DNA of 64,000 nt. Origin: Pseudorhodoferax sp. Leaf267. Lineage in GTDB: Bacteria > Pseudomonadota > Gammaproteobacteria > Burkholderiales > Burkholderiaceae_C. The translations under genes were made by a program, and so were the position numbers. Positions 62,032-64,000 of the stretch are shown piece by piece. Where the stretch lies: contig NZ_LMMV01000001.1 in NCBI RefSeq assembly GCF_001422405.1, positions 249,275 through 313,274 of the forward strand, written 5' to 3'. Each line of letters begins with the position of its first letter. Position 1 is the stretch's first letter. The notes under the pieces were generated by a model. It saw nothing but the letters and a program-made list of their open reading frames with translations. It was not told the origin of the DNA and searched no databases.

Positions 62032-64000
62032 GCGCCCACGCTCTTCTTGACATCGCGCGAATGCGTGAAGTAGATGGAGCCGATCGCGTCCGACACGTCG
62101 TAGGCGCACTGCGTGCACTGCTCCAGCCGCTCCAGCAGCACCGGGTACTTGTCGTCGGCATCGGGCGCGCAGATCTCCTCCAGGCTCCAGGAGTCAGGCG
62201 CCACGACGTCCTGCGCGAGCGGCGTCAGTTCGGCCGGCGCAGTGCCGGCCAGCTTGGCGACACGGCCGCGCAGCGTGTGCGCCACCCAGCCCAGCGAGCG
62301 CGGGTTGTCTCGGTCCAGCACCAGCAGGTCGAGCAGGGCCGCCATCTCGCGGCTTTGCTGGTACTGCGAGTGGAAGGTGATGCTGCTGTCGAACAGCGAG
62401 AGCATGGCCTCGAAGCCGCCATTGGTGGCCGTGGCGCCGGCCTCCACACCGCGCGCGAGCGCCGACGACAGGAAGCCCAGGCGCTCCACATGGCGGCCGA
62501 TGCTGAGCAGGCGCCAGCCGTCGTCGCGCGTCATGCGGTCGGTCTGCGCACCGGTCATCGCAGCCGTGGCGGTGCTGGTCGATTCGAGCAGGCGCAGCGC
62601 CTCGACGGCGGAGAAGTCGCCGTCCCGCGCGCTGTCGGCGCAGCGGGCGAGGAAGTCTTCCTCGGCCCGCACGATCACGTTCCAGTGCTCCTGCGAGAGC
62701 CGCTCGCGCACGGCCGAGGCCGCATGGCGCGTGGAGCGCAGGTTGTAGCCCACGCTCTGCACCCGGTCGGTGCTGCCCAGGCCGGCGATCAGCGAGCGCT
62801 CGAACACGCGCCGCGCCTGCAGCGGCGAGGGCACGGCCGGCAGCACCAGCGCGAACGAGACGGCCATGTCGTGCAGCCAGCTCAGCAGGGAGGCGGACGA
62901 TTGGTCCTCGCCGTTCAGCACGTTCAGCGTGACGCGCGCCAGGCGCAGCGTGTTCTCGGTGCGCTCGGCGTAGCGGCCCAGCCAGAACAGGTTTTCGGCC
63001 GCGCGGCTCGTGACCATGCGCTTGCGGTGCACCACGGCGGTGGGTGACAGGTTGGTCGGCAGCAGCGTGGTGCGGTCGACCTCGCCCTCCGTGCGCACCC
63101 AGACGTCGGCGCTGCTGCCGCCGCGCTGCATGGACGCGATGCTGTGGTGTTCGCTGACCATGCGTGCCAGGCCGCCCGGCAGCACGCGCCAGGAGCGCGG
63201 GCCGTCGGACACGGCGAACACGCGCAGCATGACCGAGCGCGGCGCGATGCGCGCCGGGTGGTTCGGGCTGGCCGTCCAGGTCGGCATCTGCGAGAGCGGC
63301 ATGTAGGTCTGCACGGTGTGCTCGTCGCCCTGGCGCACGATGCGGCCCGCCCACTCGTCGAGCTCGCGGCGCGACAGCGTGCCGCCCAGCTTGGCCTCGA
63401 ACGACGCGGCGCCCGGGTGGTCGCCGTAGGTGGGCTTGATCACGCAGCCGGACAGGTCCGGCAGCACGGCCTCCATCGCCGCGCGCTCGCCGCACCACCA
63501 GGTGGGCAGCGCCGGCAGCAGCAGTTCCTCGTCCAGCAGATGGCGCGCCAGCGCCGGCAGAAAACCCAGCAGCGCGGGCGATTCGAGGAAGGCCGAGCCT
63601 GGTGCGTTGGCGATCAGCACGTTGCCGGCGCGGATCACTTGCAGCAGGCCGGGCACGCCCAGGCGCGAGTCGGGCCGCAGCTCCAGCGGGTCCAGGTACT
63701 GGTCGTCCAGGCGCTTGAGCAGGCCGTGCACGGGCTCCAGCCCCTTGAGCGTCTTCAGGTACAGGCGCTGGTCGCGTACCGTCAGGTCGCTGCCTTCGAC
63801 CAGCGTGATGCCCAGATAGCGCGCCAGGTAGGCGTGCTCGAAGTAGGTTTCGTTGTAGGGGCCGGGCGTCAGCAGCGCGATGTGGGCGTCGGCGCCGGCC
63901 GGGCTCATCTTCTTGATGCCGTCGATCAGCGCGCTGTAGGTGGCGGCCAGGCGCTGCACGTTCAGCGACTCGAAGGCTTGCGGGAACAGGCGCGAGATGG
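62028..64000 (-). CDS. Circularly permuted ATP-grasp / alpha-E fusion protein, 5' end outside window
   Basis: The C-terminal 657 residues of a large protein whose start lies beyond the window. The first part is a circularly permuted ATP-grasp domain (TPGPYNETYFEHAYLAR, VIKPTYGDHPGAASFEA, ANAPGSAFLE), a predicted peptide-bond or amide ligase. The last 320 residues are the alpha-E helical domain (SRAAENLFWLGRYAERTENT, MTRDDGWRLLSIGRHVERL). In many bacteria these are separate genes beside a transglutaminase and sometimes the proteasome-like Anbu. Here they are one chain and the transglutaminase gene overlaps its stop. The system's substrate is unknown. Confidence 0.9.
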   Translation of the reverse strand, partial: ISRLFPQAFESLNVQRLAATYSALIDGIKKMSPAGADAHIALLTPGPYNETYFEHAYLARYLGITLVEGSDLTVRDQRLYLKTLKGLEPVHGLLKRLDDQYLDPLELRPDSRLGVPGLLQVIRAGNVLIANAPGSAFLESPALLGFLPALARHLLDEELLLPALPTWWCGERAAMEAVLPDLSGCVIKPTYGDHPGAASFEAKLGGTLSRRELDEWAGRIVRQGDEHTVQTYMPLSQMPTWTASPNHPARIAPRSVMLRVFAVSDGPRSWRVLPGGLARMVSEHHSIASMQRGGSSADVWVRTEGEVDRTTLLPTNLSPTAVVHRKRMVTSRAAENLFWLGRYAERTENTLRLARVTLNVLNGEDQSSASLLSWLHDMAVSFALVLPAVPSPLQARRVFERSLIAGLGSTDRVQSVGYNLRSTRHAASAVRERLSQEHWNVIVRAEEDFLARCADSARDGDFSAVEALRLLESTSTATAAMTGAQTDRMTRDDGWRLLSIGRHVERLGFLSSALARGVEAGATATNGGFEAMLSLFDSSITFHSQYQQSREMAALLDLLVLDRDNPRSLGWVAHTLRGRVAKLAGTAPAELTPLAQDVVAPDSWSLEEICAPDADDKYPVLLERLEQCTQCAYDVSDAIGSIYFTHSRDVKKSVGA

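Overview
The window is a 64 kb piece of a high-GC (about 68-70% by eye) betaproteobacterial chromosome. The best fit is the family Comamonadaceae in the Burkholderiales (Variovorax, Acidovorax, Ramlibacter and Hydrogenophaga types). Support comes from two Bug-type (tripartite tricarboxylate transport) periplasmic receptors, the gene orders pyrG-kdsA-DUF1330-eno-ftsB and dapA-bamC-MBL, a transglycosylase gene between parE and parC, and the codon use. Nothing looks like a prophage, IS element, integron, CRISPR array, tRNA or rRNA. Genes are tightly packed, often with ATGA, GTGA or TGATG overlaps. No gene-free stretch exceeds about 240 bases.

Layout. 1-4.2 kb: a carbohydrate-type ABC importer (ATPase cut by the window edge, Tat-exported binding protein, two permeases), with a stem-loop cluster between the binding protein and the permeases. 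4.4-12.2 kb: MASE2-GGDEF diguanylate cyclase, a small membrane protein, a serine beta-lactamase-like hydrolase, a cardiolipin-synthase-like PLD enzyme, a MetE-C-like methyltransferase, and a coupled DUF294 signalling protein plus DEDDh exonuclease. 12.4-15.9 kb: the most unusual locus, a SIR2-like/TIR fusion followed by a membrane-anchored nSTAND1-type NTPase, a candidate two-gene NAD-targeting immune system. 15.9-24.6 kb: a catabolic cluster around a GntR regulator with paired operator-like sites (FAD/Fe-S 2-hydroxyacid dehydrogenase, PLP aminotransferase, Bug receptor, ornithine-cyclodeaminase-like protein, MFS exporter).

24.7-32 kb: a PEP-CTERM protein behind a 27-bp dyad, a small membrane protein and an XRE/MmyB regulator sharing a 21-bp palindrome, a glycine-zipper lipoprotein, amiC-tsaE divergent from queG, a lipoprotein and an AEC transporter. 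32-39 kb: a second Bug receptor, xerD, two tandem EAL-HDOD paralogues, a DUF455 ferritin-like protein, a gamma carbonic anhydrase and hslO. 39-49 kb: NAD-precursor salvage (pnuC plus NadR-like kinase), ftsB-eno-DUF1330-kdsA-pyrG, and divergently coaBC-hypothetical-dut, then an FKBP isomerase and a RoxA-like ribosomal oxygenase. 49-60 kb: an alanine-rich lipoprotein with a structured 5' leader, MBL-bamC-dapA-methyltransferase-small protein-MFS, then parE-SLT-parC. 60-64 kb: an SDR without the usual YxxxK, a RidA-family protein, and a transglutaminase plus circularly permuted ATP-grasp/alpha-E protein, a poorly understood peptide-modifying pair, cut by the window end.

Most of the window is core metabolism and envelope biology. 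The accessory signals are the SIR2-TIR/nSTAND pair, the PEP-CTERM locus and the ATP-grasp/alpha-E/transglutaminase cluster. Functional calls are by recognition of motifs and gene order; no searches were run.
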